This document shows, one piece after another, positions 20,945-31,875 of a DNA stretch of 64,000 nt. This stretch comes from Kingdonia uniflora. Its lineage: Eukaryota > Streptophyta > Magnoliopsida > Ranunculales > Circaeasteraceae. The stretch covers positions 1-64,000 of the forward strand of contig JACGCM010002194.1 in NCBI GenBank assembly GCA_014058105.1, written 5' to 3'. Positions within the stretch are counted from its first letter, which is position 1. Every line of letters starts with the position of its first letter. The notes under the pieces were generated by a model. The model was not told the origin of the DNA, ran no database searches, and worked only from the letters and a program-made list of their open reading frames with translations. The translations under genes and the position numbers were made by a program.

Positions 20945-21421
20945 TTGATCGGTTTTCTGTGGGTTATGTGGATTATGACTATATGGGTGATTTGGAAAAA
21001 TGACAGTATACTACTGGGTATGTGTACATTGGGTAGAGGGTCAGTTAGTTGGAGATCCACGCTACAGTTAACGATGGCAGTTTCCACTACTGAGGCGGAG
21101 TATATGGTGGTGACTGAGGCGATAATGGAATCTATTTGGATGAAAGGTCTTCTGCGCGATTTATGCTTTAAGATAGATCATCTTGATGTTTCCAGTGATA
21201 GTCAGAGTGGTATGTTTTTGGCCAAAGATCAAGTTCATCATCAATGTACAAAACATATTGATGTACGTTGTTACTTTGTTAGAGAAGTCCTGGAAGAGGG
21301 TGAGATTCGTTTGAAGAAGATTCACACCAAAGATAGCTTGGCGGATATGTTTACGAAAGTTGTTTCGGGAATTAAGTTCAATCATTATTTGGACTTAGTT
21401 CAAATTCTTTATGTTGATTGA
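20945..21421 (+). pseudogene. Copia-2 RNase H
   Basis: An open stretch of 158 codons carries VSTTEAEYMVVTEAIMESIW, DSQSGMFLAKDQVHHQCTKH and IHTKDSLADMFTK, a nearly complete copia RNase H C-terminal half. The N-terminal half is in another frame. It ends at the normal copia C-terminus. Confidence 0.85.
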
Positions 21422-21724
21422 TTAGATTTTTTATGAACTATGGGCGACTTGATCCATGGTACGTAGGCAACCATTGATTTGGTACAGTCAATTTTGGTTC
21501 ATTGGCACATTTGGTTTATTTCTTGGTCCTTTGGGATGTTTAGTTTGGATTTGGTCATCTTGGGATGCTTGGTTTTGGTTGGTTTCCATGGGCTGCTTGT
21601 GTGTTTGGATCTTTGGGGACATTTGATGGAGGAAGGGGTTTGTTTGGGTCCAGTTGGATGGTTACTATGTTTGGCTCAGATTTTGGTTCGTTTGGTTGGT
21701 AAAATCTTTACCGAGGTGGAGTAT

Positions 21725-21855
21725 TGTGGGGACTGTTGCCTTGGTCGCTCGAACGACTATCAGATCTTATTCGAATGACTCTTGAACAACTCTCTAGAAT
21801 TTGGCCCAACTACCCAAGTCGTTCGAACGACTATCAAATTTGGCCCAACTACTAA
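21725..21855 (+). repeat. 3' LTR of Copia-2, truncated
   Basis: Starts TGTGGGGACTG directly after the polypurine tract. Carries three TTCGAA-type palindromes, then breaks into Tat-0 sequence at about 21855. Confidence 0.8.
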
Positions 21856-21859
21856 ACTA

Positions 21860-22186
21860 GATGACATATACCCAACGCTTCAGAAAGATAAATTCTACAG
21901 AAATTCCCAACCCCTCCAATCCATCGAGGGTAAGCCGTACTGCAAACGCCACAAACTCAGACATCATGATACGGAATGCTGTTATACTCTACAGAGACTC
22001 ATAAATTATTTACTTAAAGATGGTAGGCTGCATGAATACATCGTCGATCTGGAGAGCTATAAGAATGAGAGCTATAAAATTGATAATAAAGTTGCCCATA
22101 TCAAGGAAGGGACTGGGGAGAAATACCTCTACCATCTTCGTCTCAGCCATTTTATTGAGACGAGCAAAATAAATAGATCAGTCTAA
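21860..22186 (+). pseudogene. Tat-0 gag C-terminus
   Basis: GKPYCKRHKLRHHDTECCY (about 21929-21985) is the modified zinc motif of Tat gag proteins (C-X2-H...H-x-T-x-x-C), followed by the usual LINYLLKDGRLHEYI. The N-terminal gag is missing. Confidence 0.75.
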
Positions 22187-22289
22187 TTCAAAAGATGTTG
22201 TCTCATTCAATCTCACGATCTGTTTATGGTAGAAAAGGAAACTCAATTACTTTAAAAATATAGTAATAGGAGAATGGGGATCTCCTTCA

Positions 22290-22420
22290 AAGATTGTGAC
22301 GTTAGTCATTTCAAGTTCCCTCATCATGATATACTAGTTATGTTAAAAATGGGGAATATCGTAATGCACACGATGATGGTGAATACAGGAAGAGGTATTG
22401 AAGTAATTTTTTAATGTATA
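22290..22420 (+). pseudogene. Tat-0 protease remnant
   Basis: The frame NIVMHTMMVNTGRGIEVIF corresponds to the retropepsin active site, but the catalytic Asp of D-T-G is Asn, and a stop follows after four residues. Confidence 0.65.
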
Positions 22421-22853
22421 ATCGAAGAAATGGGCCTAACATATCAAGTCGAGGCTAGTGATATAGACATCAGTGGCTTCAATGAGTCCAAAGAGGAACG
22501 ATTAGGCAAAATCGTACTTCCCATTATAACAGGACTGACAACAATAGGTGTAGCATTTTATGTCGTGAATACAAAGTTAAGATATTTGGGAATCATGGGA
22601 TGATGCTGGTTGCATAATATGAAGGCCATTCCCTCGACTTATCATCTAGCATTATGATATATAAAATCTAAGGCAGCCGAAAGCTAGCTCGGGCTTGTGA
22701 AAATACTGTGACTATCATGACGAAACCTTCTGAGGAGTTCAAAGCATAGCAATTACAGAAAACTAAACCCACAGAGAACCATCCATCTGGCACAGAAGTC
22801 ACAGAATACAACGAGATCAATGGGGCAAAGCGAGGCACATATATTGGGACTCG

Positions 22854-24330
22854 CTAGCCGGTAAAATAACGTGTCACACTTGTCAATTTCTTAAAGGAAA
22901 ATTGTGATGTATTCGTGTGGATATTCCTAGAGATGCCAGTTGTCAATCCCACTTTAGCTTGCCCTGAACTCTGTTTGAAAGATAAAGCTGTAGTGATTAA
23001 ACAGAAACACAGAACGTTAGCAATCAGGCTCTGGGGGGAAGTTAACAAGAAGATCGACAAACTTATTAAAGTTGGGTTCATCAGAAAGGTAAATAACCCT
23101 AACTAGATTTCGAACATTGTAGCGGTTCCAAATAAAAATGGCAAGATCAGAGTTTGTGTGGATTTTACCGACCTAAATAAACACACTTCGAAAGATAATT
23201 TTCCCCTTCCTATAATCAATCATTTTCTAAATTCAATCGCTGGGTATGAGCTTCTGTCCATGATGGATCTTGTATGAGGATATAATTAGATACTACTTTT
23301 GCTCGATGATCAGGAGAAAATAACATTTGGCACAGAATACGGATTATATTACTATAAAATTATGCCTTTTGGACTTAAGAATGCTGGAGCTACTTATCAA
23401 AGATTAATGACCCAAATGTTCAAAGATCATCTTGGGAAAATAATGGAAGTCTACATTGATGATATGTTGTGTAAGAGTCTCAAGAATTATAATCTCTTTG
23501 CCGACTTTGACACCACTTTTGAAATCCTTCGATCTTGCAGGATGAAACTCAACCCTAATAAATGCCAATTCGGAGTCCAATTAGGAAAGTTTTTAGGACA
23601 TTTAGTCAACATAAAGGGGATTGAAGCTGACCCCGATCGCATTCGAGCTCTATTGTCAATACTTTTGCCAAAACCAAGAAAGACGTACAAAAATTGGCTG
23701 GTAAAATTGCTACAATTAGCCAATTTGTATCAAGATCATCATATCGATGTAGATGTTTATTTAACCTACTACGTGAAGGAAAATGAAGAGATAAGACTAA
23801 AAAAAATTTAGAAATCGAGTAGAGTAATGGGTACGAGGAAGCATTTGGGGACTTCAACAGTTATTTGGGAAAACTCCCCATCATGAGTACTCCAACCGAA
23901 GGTGAAGAACTAAGAGATACTCTTGTTGTTATAGAAAGCTCACTAAATTTGGTGCTCATTCGAGTTGATGATAAGACATAAAAGCCCGCCTATTTCATCA
24001 GTAAGACCCTTACTCTAGTAGAAACACGATGCACTACAATCTAAAAGCTACTCACCCCTTTTTACACATCATAGAAGTTGAAGCAATATTTTTAAGCTCA
24101 TTCGTTCCTATAATAATGAATTACCCCTTGCAAGAGGTCTTGTCAAAGAAAGAAAAATCTAGACAAGTATAGTAGTGGTCAGTCAGCTTGGGAGGGCACG
24201 ATATTTATTTCGAACAAAGACATTCAGAAAAGAGGCTGGCGATAGCTGACTTCTTGGCAAATTTTCTAGTAGAAGATCCAGATTGGGAAGAAGATGACAC
24301 TGACCTTGTTGAAGAGCAGTTCAAAGAAAA
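22854..24330 (+). pseudogene. Tat-0 reverse transcriptase and RNase H
   Basis: RVT_1 blocks in order: NKNGKIRVCVDFTDLNK, MMDLV, KIMPFGLKNAGATYQRLM, the catalytic YIDDM (23452-23463), and MKLNPNKCQFGV with FLGHLV. 170 codons are open from 23299. The classical RNase H region (to about 24330, with HDIYFE-like and ADFLA) is in changing frames. Stops at about 23103, 23275 and 23287. Confidence 0.85.
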
Positions 24331-24349
24331 AACATATTGGATATAAAAA

Positions 24350-24740
24350 AAAGGTTGATGCCTTTTAATCAATTAGTCTGTAGGACCGGTAAGCTCAAAA
24401 ATTGAAATCGTTCTCATCTCGCCCTCAAATGATAGGATTGCGAAATCAATTTAACTCAATTTTGAGGCCACCAATAATGAAATAGAGTACAAGGTGTTAA
24501 TCCATGGAATGGATATGGCACTAGAGCTTGGAGTACCCAAACTATTTATATACACAAATTCTTTGTTAATCGTAAACCATTACACAGAATGATATCAGAA
24601 GAATGGAAAAATTGTTGATTTCGCTGCGCTAGCAGCCAACAGAATAAGAAGATTTCAGAAGGCCAAAATTGAATATCCATCTCGAGGAGGAAATAGACAT
24701 GCGAATTCCTTTGCTTATATTGCTAAAATTATTAGAATAG
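24350..24740 (+). pseudogene. Tat-0 additional archaeal-type RNase H
   Basis: Blocks NNEIEYKVLIHGMDMALEL, KLFIYTNSLLIVNHYTE and RGGNRHANSFAYIAKI are the extra aRNH domain known in the Tat lineage. The Asp of 'TDS' is Asn here and the D-G-S block is unclear. Confidence 0.7.
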
Positions 24741-24751
24741 AAGTTCGATAT

Positions 24752-25938
24752 TTGAAAATTGAAGTAGTATCTACCCCAAGCATTAATGCCACCAGCTTGA
24801 ATGCCATTAACACCGGGTGTGATGAAGTGATGGAAAGCGATTGGAGAAGGTATGTTCTCAAATATATTGGACCAAAGAACAATTTTATTGGTGAACTCCC
24901 TGAAGATATCAATGAAAGAAGAAAACTGTTGGATAATGCTAAATGCTATACAGTTATTGATAATATCATTTGCAAAAGATCAGTCGTAGGTCCTTATCTA
25001 AAATATTTGCCCGACACAGAAGCCAATGACTTTTTACAAGAATTGCACGAAGGAATATGTGGGTCACATGCAGTAGGACAATATTTGGAAAGTCGAGCAA
25101 TTACTCAGGGAGTCTTTTGGCCTAAAATGAGGGTACAGGTCGAATAATATGCGAAGAAATATAACGCATGTCAGCAACATGGGCATAAAATTTGAGCTCC
25201 AACTCTTGAATTTCACGCAAGCAAAGTATATTAATCTTTTAAAAGATGTGCTCTCGACCTAGTAAGAGAATAACCAAACACTCCCGGGAAAAGTAAACAT
25301 CTTTTGGTAGCAACCGACTACTTCACAAAATGGGTAGAAACAGTTCCTTATCATTTATTCTCCTTCAAATTATTACCCATAAGGGCACGGTCAAGCAGAA
25401 ATCACCAACAAGATGATAATTGATGGGATATTTTTTTTAAAAGATGAAAAAGGAAATTGGATTGAGGAATTACCACATGTGATGTGGGCATATCAGACAA
25501 CCCTACGGGTATCGGCGGGTTATACTCCTTTCATTTTAGCCTATGAAACTAAAGCTGTTATCCCAACCGAATATCATCACCCTGTACATGATCATAAAAT
25601 AATGGATGAAGAAAATGAGTTTTAGTTAGTATGCAATATGAACTAGATCAAAGAAGTAAAAGACTGAGCAATTGCGAGTCTTGAAAGATACTATCAGGCA
25701 TTGGCCAAATCTTACAAGAAATGAGTTCACAGTAGAGAATTTGACATTCAAGACGTCGTTCTACGAGAAATACCAAAACACAAAAAATAATTAAATGCCA
25801 AGAAGCTTGCAGAACATTGGGAAGGACTTTTCATTATAGTCGATAAAAGTAACCTCGATTCTTAGGATCTGATCAAAGAAGGAGTTCAAGTTCCAAACCC
25901 TTACAATATACTAAGGTTGAAAAGATATTACAGATGAG
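24752..25938 (+). pseudogene. Tat-0 integrase
   Basis: 131 codons open from 24752 include the zinc-binding HEGICGSH. The partner Cys pair reads YNACQQHG, the first Cys lost. ALDLV gives the first core Asp and GHGQAEITNKMI the Glu. Between them the sequence jumps from TKWVETVPYH (25343) to the 'SPS' segment, so about 40 residues with the second catalytic Asp are deleted. The C-terminal GYTPFILAYETKAVIP is intact. Confidence 0.8.
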
Positions 25939-26190
25939 AACATTTTAAAGTTCAAGTTTTTTTTCTATTTACATTCCAAAAGTGAGAATCATTCTCTATT
26001 TCTATGTACACTGCTCTTACATTAATAAAATACTTATATTTGATCAACGTACACATCTTGTTTAAATAGAAATCATCCATTTATAAGAGATAACACACAT
26101 CTACTATTCATTTGAACACTTAACTCAATTTACTATACTACAACACATAGTAAACAAAATATCTCCAGAATATCTAAACATGTGTATAAA
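25939..26190. other. Post-pol spacer of Tat-0
   Basis: AT-rich sequence between the sense pol end and the antisense ORF remnants. No repeat array like that of Tat-1 is visible. Confidence 0.5.
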
Positions 26191-28620
26191 TTATTTTTTT
26201 CTCTCCGTCATATAACGTTGCAATGGCTGTTTCTCATTCTTCCCTTTTGACGACCTACCCACATGGCCGCTCCCTTGTGAGTAAAAATGTACAATATCTT
26301 CCTCATGGCTTGTCTGGTAGGAGCACACTACAAGACCCTCGACCTCTGCATCATTTGACCAGTCTTCCATAAATACAAGAGCTGGACCACTAGAATGCTT
26401 AATGCCATTTGCATTATCATCTTTTACAAACCAAATATTCTCATCCTTTGCATTTTCTACATCAAAGTCTTTTCCACACTCTGTAATGTACTTTTGGAAT
26501 TTGTTTTCCACTATGTTCAATTCACTACCATAAAAGCCAATCAATGCTTCTACCTATCGCTCATGCTCATTTTTAGTAACAACCTTTTCTCGTGTAGGAT
26601 ACAAATACTCCTTTATCCTCTTATTTGAATCATATAACCGAAGACGAGTTTCTTTTTGTGATAACTCTAAAGCCTTTAGTTTCTCTTCTTCTTTATTTCT
26701 TAGTATTATCTCCTCTGCCACTCGAGTGCCAAGCTAAACGTTCTGTTCGGTTTAATAATTTAAAGTTTCTTGTAACTTTTTCAACTTACTTTCTAAGTTG
26801 GCTTGTACACTTTCCAATTCTTTTATTATTTAGAAAAACAATATTCTCATCGCTCTCCGACCCTTCAAAAGACCGAAGACGTAGGTTTAGAGACCTACAT
26901 ACACAACCCCATATCATTAGGCCCTATAATTAATAGATACCCCAGCTCGAGCTTAACATTTTTTGGCCTCTATAATATGACGATTTCTTTCTTTTTGCGC
27001 AAAAAGTTGAACTTGAGCTGGATCTGGTACCACACCCTTTTCTGTTAGTATTTGTATATAAGCATCCTTTAATCCTCGTTCACTATCAACTTCGACCTCA
27101 AAACACAGTATCAAGGATAACAATGATTTCCAACACTTAGCTTTTTTACCCATGTCTTTAAAGGGGGCCTCGTTTAACATTTTTCTAATTAACCTGAACC
27201 TTTCTTCTTCTTTCCTAATAGACTTATCTATCTTTATTTTTTTTCTTGGAATATCTATCTTGAAGCTTATAGAATTCTTTAAAGCTCTTCTCTGACATAG
27301 ATTTATAATGTCTTATCTTATATTTAGTTCGATTTATTACCTACCGAGTGTGACTCACAGAGTTCATATCCCTAGTCAATACTCTTTGTAGACTATCTAC
27401 AATTGCCCTCAACCGCTCTATATCCTACAATAGATTACAAATTCTATATTTTTCACAAATCAAAACTCAAATCATCACTAGTCATTTCTTCCAAAAATCT
27501 ATTAGATATTCCCCATATAACATTTAAATCCCACAAATGGATCGATAATTCACAACAAAATTGAAATAGACCGAATTAATAAGAATGATAGGCCTAACAA
27601 CCTTTAGTGGGCCCTATCTCTTGTGGTACCACTTTCTCAGTAGCAGGTTCAAAAGCCTGGGGCATGCTACCCAAAGTCTTTGAAAGAGGGGCATTCATAG
27701 CGTCCACATGATAAACATTAACATTGAGGTTGTCCATCTCAGCATATACATCCTTGAACTCTGAAGAAAAGTTTTCTTGATATTTGCTAGAGAACCCAAG
27801 AGTGATATTATTCTCTATTAGGCTGAAGAAACGATAAGATTTGATCAGGTTATTATGCACAACCTTAATTGTCTCCACAACCTTCTACATGACCTTCTAG
27901 CATTCTAGCAACTGAGTTTACAGCTCCAATCGAACGACCACTTTAGCCTTTTCAACAACACTCTCTTTCTCTTTCTCAAACTCAGTAGTCAACCCATTCA
28001 ACTACGCCTTTAATTGGGTGTTTTCTTCAATATGAGCCTTGACCTTGCGGGAGAGCTTGAGAAGTTCTTTATTCATCATCAACAATAACTAAGACGACCC
28101 CTTCACTGGCATAGATAGCCACCAAAATGACATAATTATAAAATACAAAGCAATATCATAATATGAAAAATAGTTCAAAATGCAATTTTACTTGAGTAAC
28201 CTTCTCTTGGAAAATTTTCTAAAGCTTCTCCGGGTCGTTTTCAGCTGTCCAAAGCTTGGCCACAATATTAGATCGATTTCAATCACTTCCCTCGAGCACA
28301 TGGATCTTTTGCCGGGTCAGCGCGGACTCATCATCATCAATTACCTCAGTCTCACCAACTTTGTGTTTCTTCAGAACCCCAGTTTTAGTACCTTCTGGAA
28401 CAGGCATAGTTCAACCTTCAGATACCGGTTAAACCGCTTTATTGTTCTAGGGAACCTCCTGGCTTGACTTTTTTAATTGACAAATTTTTTGACTAGCACC
28501 AGAAGACTCAGGCGGTAGGATATCCGTTAAATCAGGAATAAAAGAGAAGTCGAAGTCACCAGTAATCGATGGGGAACCCTTTTTAAGATTCTCCTCTCAA
28601 CTAGCCATATGTCACCTTTG
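26191..28620 (-). pseudogene. Tat-0 antisense ORF remnants
   Basis: On the minus strand an opening near 28608 (MAS-stop-EENLKKGSPSITG, then FIPDLTDILPPESSG) is followed by open stretches at 27878-27594, 27180-26953 and 26544-26191. The 27180 segment is Glu/Lys-rich and helical. Position (between pol and the 3' LTR side) and direction match the antisense genes of Tat-1 and Tat-2, but I see no clear similarity to their central domain. At least ten stops are present. Identity as an additional Tat ORF is inferred from location. Confidence 0.4.
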
Positions 28621-28771
28621 GTTAACACGCTAGACTTTGGGAATTTCTGAATTTACCCTTTTGTCCCTCCAAATATTCAAATCAACTAGAAATTTTTAGA
28701 GCTCGTTCTGTTCTCGACCTACATGGTCAAGCAAACTTGAATCGTCAGGAGTAGCAATGGTCAGAGGATCT

Positions 28772-29270
28772 TGATGAGCACGTAATTATGACATTTTTAA
28801 TATACCCGAACATGTATTTTAGTCATCCATTATATTTAATTTTTGGTACTTATGCGCGTTTGCTCGATTGTAGCTATTAAAGATGGATATTTGAAACCAA
28901 GTACTTCAAAGTCAGATAAAAGTATCTCTAGCAGTTCTTTAGCAAGGGATGTCCAAGAGACAAGAAATATTTACACAAATATATTTGGAGTATAATATAA
29001 TGAGAGATTACATTCAAGATCCAAGAATTATATTGAGAAGTTATTTTACAACAAAGATATACTTAAGTATTTTCGTGGTTAGAAGATTTCTAGACTCAGC
29101 AAGGAAATAACATGAAGATATTCTCATATATCTTAGTGATTGATTGTAATAATATATATTATAATATTCTAGATATGTGTAATATTCTTAAGGATTTGGG
29201 TTCCTTCTTCTATAAAAAGAACTCCTCACCCATTCCAATATGTGAGATAATTACAATGGGCGGGGGGTTA
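28772..29270 (+). repeat. Athila-like LTR fragment, reversed
   Basis: Starts TGATGAGCACGT and matches the reverse complement of 63070-63535 along its length, up to the TATA region CTATAAAAAGAACTCC near 29209. This is the 5' part (U3) of the LTR family whose minus-strand copy lies at 62170-63535. Confidence 0.8.
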
Positions 29271-29354
29271 CTTTTATAGGAGAAGGAACCCAAATCTTTA
29301 AGAATATTACACATATCTAGAATAGTATAATATATATTATTACAATCAATCACT
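29135..29354. repeat. Long inverted repeat (hairpin), arms about 84 bp
   Basis: 29135-29219 and 29271-29354 are reverse complements with few mismatches, separated by 51 bp. The left arm is the TATA-proximal end of the LTR fragment. Confidence 0.9.
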
Positions 29355-29764
29355 ATTTACCCTAGAATCCCTAATTGATTGTCAGTCGTGATCATGGTGG
29401 ATCTCCTTACACTTACCCTCCTTCAGGAAATCATCAACAAAGAAATCAAATCCAGCAATGAGGGTTTGAAGATATAACACAATTCGGCGTCCTTACTACA
29501 GTAATTAAACTTCATACAGAACCCTAATTCAACATCAAACAACAGCAAATCCCGAACACAGCAGCAGCTAACTGAAGAACTGCCAATCAGGTTATGAATG
29601 AGATTTAATCCCCTCATAGTAAAATCCCTGAAGGTCCTAATGATAATTCAAAAGACAGAAGGGTAGTTTGTCCTTGGGGTTTCATGTGCAAGGCAGCTGG
29701 GGAAGTGAACAATAAGAATACTATAACCTAATAGCAAACGGAAGAGATCTCAGAACTAGTAGCC

Positions 29765-30545
29765 ATGGGTAACCAGGATATGGGGATCCCTGCCACACTT
29801 GGAGAAAAATTGCAGCCATCTTTTGCAGACCAAGTTCGTGGAACCGAAATGGAAAAAAAAGAATCGGATGGGTTTCTAGAAGCGGGTAGGAGAGGGGATA
29901 CACCGATAATCTCAATCCCTCTAGCTGAACTATCTAATGGTATCTCTATATATCAATTCAGTCTTATAGGAGGGTTGAATTTATAGAAGATTAAATTTGT
30001 AAATGTACAAGAATTTGCAAGAGCACACTAGAAAACAAAGGGTACTTGCAAACTAATCCCAATTGGAAAAGGGTTCTTTATCATCAAATAAGAGTTAGAA
30101 GAAGACAAGATATACATATGGAGAAGAGGGCCCTGGATGGTCGAAGAAATGCCTATAAGACTCATGCTATGTAATCTACTGTTCTCTATGGATAAACACT
30201 GTAACTCTAACATTCTGATTTGGTTCAAGTTTCTTGGACTACCTATCAAAATGTGGAGCAAAAAGAATATCATGTCACTAGGGAAGACCCTGGGTACTCC
30301 TATCCAATTGGATCAATCTACAAAAAATCAGGACTATGGGTTTCATACTAATGTGCCTGTCGATATTGATCTCTCTAAGCCAATCCCAGACAACATCCTT
30401 CTTGAGATTGAGGGCAATATCATCAAATAAGAAGTACTACTATATCGAATCCCCAAATATTGCAATCACAACAAAAACATTGGGCACACATTACAGAATA
30501 AAAAATTGTGCAAAGAGCATTTAGAGTCAATGAAATGGAGCATAA
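29765..30545 (+). pseudogene. LINE ORF1 (DUF4283, zinc-knuckle protein)
   Basis: ATG at 29765 opens MGNQDMGIPATLGEKLQPSF, ending in SFADQV as usual. After stops, GKGFFIIK, IWRRGPWMV and FLGLPIKMWSKKNIMSLGK follow, the diagnostic DUF4283 block. Near 30457 YCNHNKNIGHTLQNKKLC is a broken CX2CX4HX4C knuckle (Asn for the second Cys). It would bind LINE RNA. Stops at 29984, 30029, 30089 and 30428. Confidence 0.8.
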
Positions 30546-31204
30546 AAATACCAAGCCCAAGATTGGAAAGAAAGTAGCAAAAGGTACTCGAGACAACCAG
30601 CACTTAATAATCCAGGAGAAACAACCTCAGACCAAAAAATTGGGAAGGCAAATTACTGAACTACCGAGCAAACATACGTACTTTCAAAATACTATAGGGA
30701 GGAAAGTAGTACAACATCACCACCTATCTATTTCCCAGGCATGGAAAGGCTACCTAACCATCTGCAACAACATGAAAAAATTGGTGAGAAAGAAGGGTGG
30801 TCAGTAACAAAGGGCAGCAACAAACAAACAACTTCACCCATGAAGATTAACACTGATTGTAGGATAAACCAATTTGACAGCCTAAGTGACATGGAAGATG
30901 ATATAACACATTCAGAATCAGCACCTTATGAGAAACAGGCTGGAGAGAAAAATAATTTGAGTTTACAAATGGTAATGGTCGCAGAAGCAGATATTTTAAA
31001 AGACACAACAAATGAAGAAGATACTCTTGAGAGTAATTCATACTCAAGGGCGCTATAGGAGGTCAGACAAAATCTGAACCTCACAAGTTGGGTAGATGAA
31101 GTGGAATAAGAAGTACAGGTACTGCTAGGCCCTAACCAAATACTTAAAGGGGGTAAGGTATACACCACAGACCCGTGAGTGACACGATATACTCATAATG
31201 ATCA
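30546..31204 (+). pseudogene. LINE ORF1 C-terminal linker and inter-ORF region
   Basis: Low-complexity, charged open stretches (30508-30807, 30741-31058) lie between the knuckle and ORF2. Such variable tails are usual in plant L1 ORF1. No motif is recognised. Confidence 0.45.
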
Positions 31205-31875
31205 ATGAAGGCTATATTTTGGAATGCCCGAGGGCTGGGGAATAGGAAAAAATGTGCTATCTTAGTAAAACAACTGCAAGAATACAGCATGATATTTTGG
31301 GCATTGCAAAACCAAAGATCTTTTGCAAAGACTTTGTGCTGTCAGCATATGAAAACAAGGTCATTTCTAATGAACAAGCCGCAGTAAAAGGTAACTTATG
31401 GATACTATGGCTAAAAGGTTCTTCTGAACCTGAAATACTCCCTCAATTGAGAGAATATATTATGGTGCAATACATTGAGAACTACTTCTCCTTTGTCCAT
31501 GTAGATTATAACAAAATTAACAGGTAGCTTTTGGCTAACCTCTCTAATTTTTTTGTAAACAATGTGAAACCCTGGATATGGATCGAAGATTTCATTGTAG
31601 TACTGCGGACCTCTAAGAAAAGAGGAAGAAGAACACCCCTCATTAATGCAATGGTGGACTTCAATAACTTTCTTGATACAACTCGTCTAACTGAAAACCC
31701 CTCCTCAGGAATTACCTATACCCCTGGTGCAATACGCAAAGTAGGAATAATAGAACTCTAGTGGTCCTAGACAGATGTTTACAGAATACAGAATGGCAGA
31801 ATAATTTCAGAGGTTGGAAAATGTAGGTGATGCCTAAAACTCAATCCGACCACTCACTGATCATGGGGGAATGTT
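31205..31875 (+). pseudogene. LINE ORF2 endonuclease
   Basis: MKAIFWNARGLGNRKK is the start of the APE-type endonuclease. Later segments WIWIEDFIVVLRTSKKRGR (normally G-D-F-N) and PSSGITYTPG keep the order, and SDHSLIMG near 31850 gives the final SDH catalytic motif. The Asp-Asn pair of GDFN is altered (EDFI). Frame changes at about 31250, 31525 and 31765. Confidence 0.8.

Larger units (their letters stand above)
17309..21855 (+). mobile_element. Copia-2: degenerate Ty1/copia element (interior and partial 3' LTR)
   Basis: Same family as Copia-1 but clearly diverged by substitutions and indels. The interior runs from the primer site (17311-17326) to a polypurine tract GAGGTGGAGTAT (21713-21724). 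The 3' LTR is cut after about 130 bp, where Tat-0 sequence begins. Confidence 0.9.
21856..28771 (+). mobile_element. Tat-0: Ty3/gypsy Tat-lineage fragment without LTRs
   Basis: Gag C-terminus, protease, RT, RNase H, an additional archaeal-type RNase H and integrase follow in Tat-lineage order, then antisense ORF remnants. Both ends are cut: the left by Copia-2's LTR, the right by a reversed Athila-like LTR starting at 28772. Confidence 0.8.
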
